Shown one piece after another: positions 60,902 through 64,000 of a stretch of DNA of 64,000 bases. A model generated the notes under the pieces. That model did no database searches and was not told the DNA's origin. It worked only from the letters and a program-made list of their open reading frames with translations. How positions within the stretch are numbered: the stretch's first letter is position 1; the number at the start of each line of letters is the position of its first letter. Both the position numbers and the translations under genes were made by a program. Source of the stretch: Dasyornis broadbenti (Eukaryota; Chordata; Aves; Passeriformes; Dasyornithidae); assembly GCA_013397935.1 (NCBI GenBank), contig VZRN01000791.1:62001-126000 (forward strand), given 5' to 3'.

Positions 60902-62900
60902 GTAAGGCTGGCGCCAACACCAGCTGCACTCCACTCCTTTGTGAACAGCCCTGTGGAAAGGTTCCTCAGCACAAGAAGCACCTTCACAAGCCAGGACTTG
61001 GCTGAGCCCTTCTGAGAACTGTGCTCTGCAGCACTTGAGACTCAGGAAAGTCCATCCTGCACAAAGGCAGACCAGCTGTGGGTAAGTGTAAGCTGTCTGG
61101 ATCCATCCAACAGGGCAGAGAAACTCAGGGACATCCTAATAAATCACATGACACTCTGCTCTTTCTTGCTCTTCACAGCACGCCAACATTGCAAACCAGA
61201 TGTTGCAGAACTCCTTACAGGATATTTCTGGCAGAATGCAACATGTCTTGTCAAGGATGCTCCTTAGTACAGAAGGCCCATCAGATCCTATATTATTAAG
61301 GTATTTTCCTGTTATAGTCAGGGACTGTCAAGGACTAGAAAGCACAGAAAGTCAAAGAATTTGGTTTCATGGACACTGAGAAAAGGGGAAACAGTCTAAT
61401 CATCTTGTGCATCCCACTGGATATTAATAGAAAAAGAATTCTTTGCCCTCATGAGTGGCTTCTGTAATGAAAAAAAGAGACCTGAAATCTGAAAACTGCT
61501 TACTTTTACATACCTCAAACCTTTACGAAAAAGGGAGAGGAAAGGGTAACAGCCTCCACAAAAGGCAAGTAGGTGGCCAGCAAAGTTGATATATGCTGGT
61601 CCAGCCTAAAGAACTGGATAGCTTTTTCTATTTATGTGCTTCTCAATCATCTTCAGCTAATGAGAATGTCTACTCTCTGCACAAAAGCTGCTTATAGTCT
61701 AAAAATTTTGTTTTCTTCACGTTTGTTTTTTAAGGCAGATCACAAACTTTTAAAGAAAACCAGCTATTCTTCAAACTCCTTATTCTCACGTTCCACTTGT
61801 ATTTTATGAAAATTTCATCTCAGATGAAAGTATTCTGGGTATTTTGTATATAAGTGTAATGTTATTTTAATGAGTGTTTGTACAGCACTTTAGTTAAATT
61901 ATGTAAAAAACAGGTGCACTGGACATGGGTAATAGGATAAGTTTGTTTCAGAGCGTAATTGCTACACTGATGACTGTAATAACAACACTGGCAGGCGTTT
62001 GCTGATGTTTTTCAGTAGTATGATATTTTCAGTGAAGAAATACTGAAAACATTGATTCCAGGTATTCATACCGAAATTTTTCAGGGATTTTTTTATTTAT
62101 TCCAAATCTATAGGTCTTGTTTACTTAGGTCAGAAACAGCCAAATTTGCAGAAACCTGCAGAAACCCTGGTTAAGTAGGCTTTCTTCTTTGCTACTATTG
62201 ATCACAGTTCGCTTTTATGCCAACTCTGTTTTTGACCATTTTCTGTGTCCTGCATGTTCTGTTTGAAATACTTTATAACCTAGAGACACTTGATCATGTA
62301 CAACTGACCCAATTCAGAATGACTTTGCTGCCAGTTATCCTTGTGTGCTGATCCTGAGCAATGCAAAAGAATTCCTGAGAGACCTGAGTATTCATCTACC
62401 ACAGCTTCTACTGTAATCAAGCAAAATCAGTGAAAGACTCTGCTGGTCTTCAACACACCAGGTGTTTAAAGGTATTCAAGGCACCCAAGGAGGGAGGAAG
62501 CACCTTGTGGATTTCCCAAGGGTTATAAAACATGAGCCAATTCCCAGATGATTCACCAAAAATTCCTGTAGCTATGTTGCAACTGGCAGTATGGATTACA
62601 TATATGGTTAACCCTTGGTGTCAGATAATATTGAATCACGTATTAACACAAATGACAATAATCTATACCCACACAGGTCTCTTCTGAATGAACACCTTTA
62701 CCCCAGCAGTGCCCAGCCAAACTAACAGAATCAGATTTGCAGAAATGCAAGGCTGGACATTGTATTCAATATTTGTCTTACAATTCAAGAGCAGTTTCAA
62801 CAACAGGTTTCCACTTTGCAGACTGTACTTTGAGTGCTGAGCCAAACCAGCCCACAAAGTTTCCTTGAAACAATATTAACAGTCATCCACTCACTATTAA
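60902..62900. other. Unique DNA, no gene seen
   Basis: No repeat or further exon is recognised. The GC-richer tail of the 60.4-61.1 kb island grades into ordinary AT-rich sequence. Confidence 0.5.
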
Positions 62901-63068
62901 TAATGGATTAAATTACCAGGAGCATTGTGCTCCATTAAACGATATTCTCCGGTATTCTTGTTAGAAATTTGCTTCCAAAGTGTTTTATGCACCTGTTGTA
63001 AAAGGGAAATGATGTTTCATCTTAACAAAAACTCTTTGTTATGATGCATAACCATTATTAATGGATTA
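62901..63068. promoter_or_regulatory. Candidate homeodomain-type regulatory cluster
   Basis: The decamer TAATGGATTA occurs twice, at 62901-62910 and 63059-63068. It combines a TAAT core with GGATTA, the site type preferred by K50 homeodomains such as OTX and PITX. Just before the second copy lies the 15-bp inverted repeat GTTATG-ATG-CATAAC (63038-63052), which contains ATGCATAA, a POU-type motif. This is a motif reading only. Confidence 0.25.
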
Positions 63069-64000
63069 CACTTTTAACCCATTTTGTCACATAAATAGAA
63101 AATCAATGGTTTGATAGGATTAAGCATTTAACAATGTATTATTATTATTATTGCTTTTTAAAAACAGTTATTTTCTACAGAATTTTTTTTGTACTAGTAA
63201 GTGTTTTAACTTCTTCAAAAGAAATATTTGTTTTGGACTTTAAAGCCAGGCAATTGCTGCTTTCCCAACAGATCAGTGCCTCACTCATGCTCCTATTAAC
63301 TTCAATAGGAAAAGGAGCATGGCCTAAGAAAATAATCTGTCGAAAAACAAATCTATGTTCTATCAACCTAACAGACATTGAAAGAATTAATTATAAATCT
63401 CAGAACTGAGGATAGTCAAAATGACATAGCATATAAAGATATCTTTAATAATTATCTTAACAATTTCTAATCACATTTAGAATCCTGTAAAGTTATCAAA
63501 ACACTTAAGTGCTCTGAGCTTGAGATGTTTTCTATTTACTCAGAATTCAAAGAGCTCCTTTCAAGTGAAAGGTAGAAATAGCTTTGAAGATAAATGACAA
63601 AAGAGTGAGGGAAACCCTAAACAAATCATACTTCTGATTAAAGTATTATGTCCCTAATGTAATCTACCACATTTCTCATATTTCTTCCAGACTTTGAACA
63701 ACACATTCAGAGCAAAACAGTCCTCAAATAACTTTTCTCAATACTATCTTGAGCATAAATTATAAAATTACTTTGTATGTTTTGCCTGCCTGAAATGTAT
63801 AGTTCTATAGCTTGCTTTTTAGTCTCTGCACCATGCCATTGGAAATTATTTACAATATTCAGGAAAACCTCCTCATCCCTGCTCCCACTGAGAGAGAACA
63901 TATACTATGCATTATGTTGCTGCAAATGAGGCAGCAGTTAATCATCTGCTTTGAAAACAAGGTACTTGGGCATTATTTAATTCCCTAAACCAGCAAACCA
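63069..64000. other. Unique AT-rich DNA, no gene seen
   Basis: Contains a short TTA trinucleotide repeat (63137-63151) and otherwise nothing recognisable up to the window end. A 91-codon frame at 63134-63409 begins in the TTA repeat and has no domain. Confidence 0.5.

Overview
This window looks like a gene-poor, AT-rich stretch of a bird genome, either intergenic or deep inside a large intron. The avian call rests on three CR1 LINE segments with typical bird 3' ends and on five solo-type endogenous retrovirus LTRs. Two of those LTRs belong to the ERVL-type family familiar from chicken and songbirds; the others resemble passerine LTR families as I remember them. No database was searched. A passerine is the best guess below the level of bird.

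I support no protein-coding gene, tRNA, rRNA or other classical RNA gene. Every open frame is short, without recognisable domains and without neighbouring spliced partners. The two longest uninterrupted ones (about 190 codons) lie inside or across LTRs. The window has no operons, CRISPR arrays or bacterial features.

Layout. 1-11.4 kb: unique AT-rich DNA with two short CR1 3' ends (1415-1614 plus; 5867-6115 minus), a TG-rich microsatellite able to form a G-quadruplex (6742-6788), a short tandem duplication (7109-7162), an unclassified inverted pair of old homologous sequences (8448-8529 and 8668-8749), a homeodomain-motif-rich candidate conserved element (9655-9780), and a relic of an older CR1/L3-like LINE (10892-11035). 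11386-11957: a solo ERVL-type LTR. 12-46.6 kb: long unique DNA holding only simple repeats and one 27-bp tandem duplication (28294-28347). 46.6-57.1 kb: a cluster of four LTRs. One contains a 230-bp assembly gap (46625-47346), one is nested in a CR1 (49366-49991 inside 49061-50033), one is intact with a perfect 5-bp target duplication and three tandem U3 repeats (53114-53947), and one is a minus-strand relative of the 11.4 kb LTR (56568-57119). 57-64 kb: unique DNA with a weak candidate TATA promoter plus first exon (60682-60901) and a homeodomain-type motif cluster (62901-63068).

No internal retroviral genes (gag, pol, env) were recognised. The LTRs are therefore probably products of LTR-LTR recombination that kept only transcription-control sequence. 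No clearly new multi-gene system is present. The most unusual items are the inverted old-repeat pair, the LTR nested in CR1, the tandem-repeat LTR, and the candidate promoter/exon near 60.7 kb.
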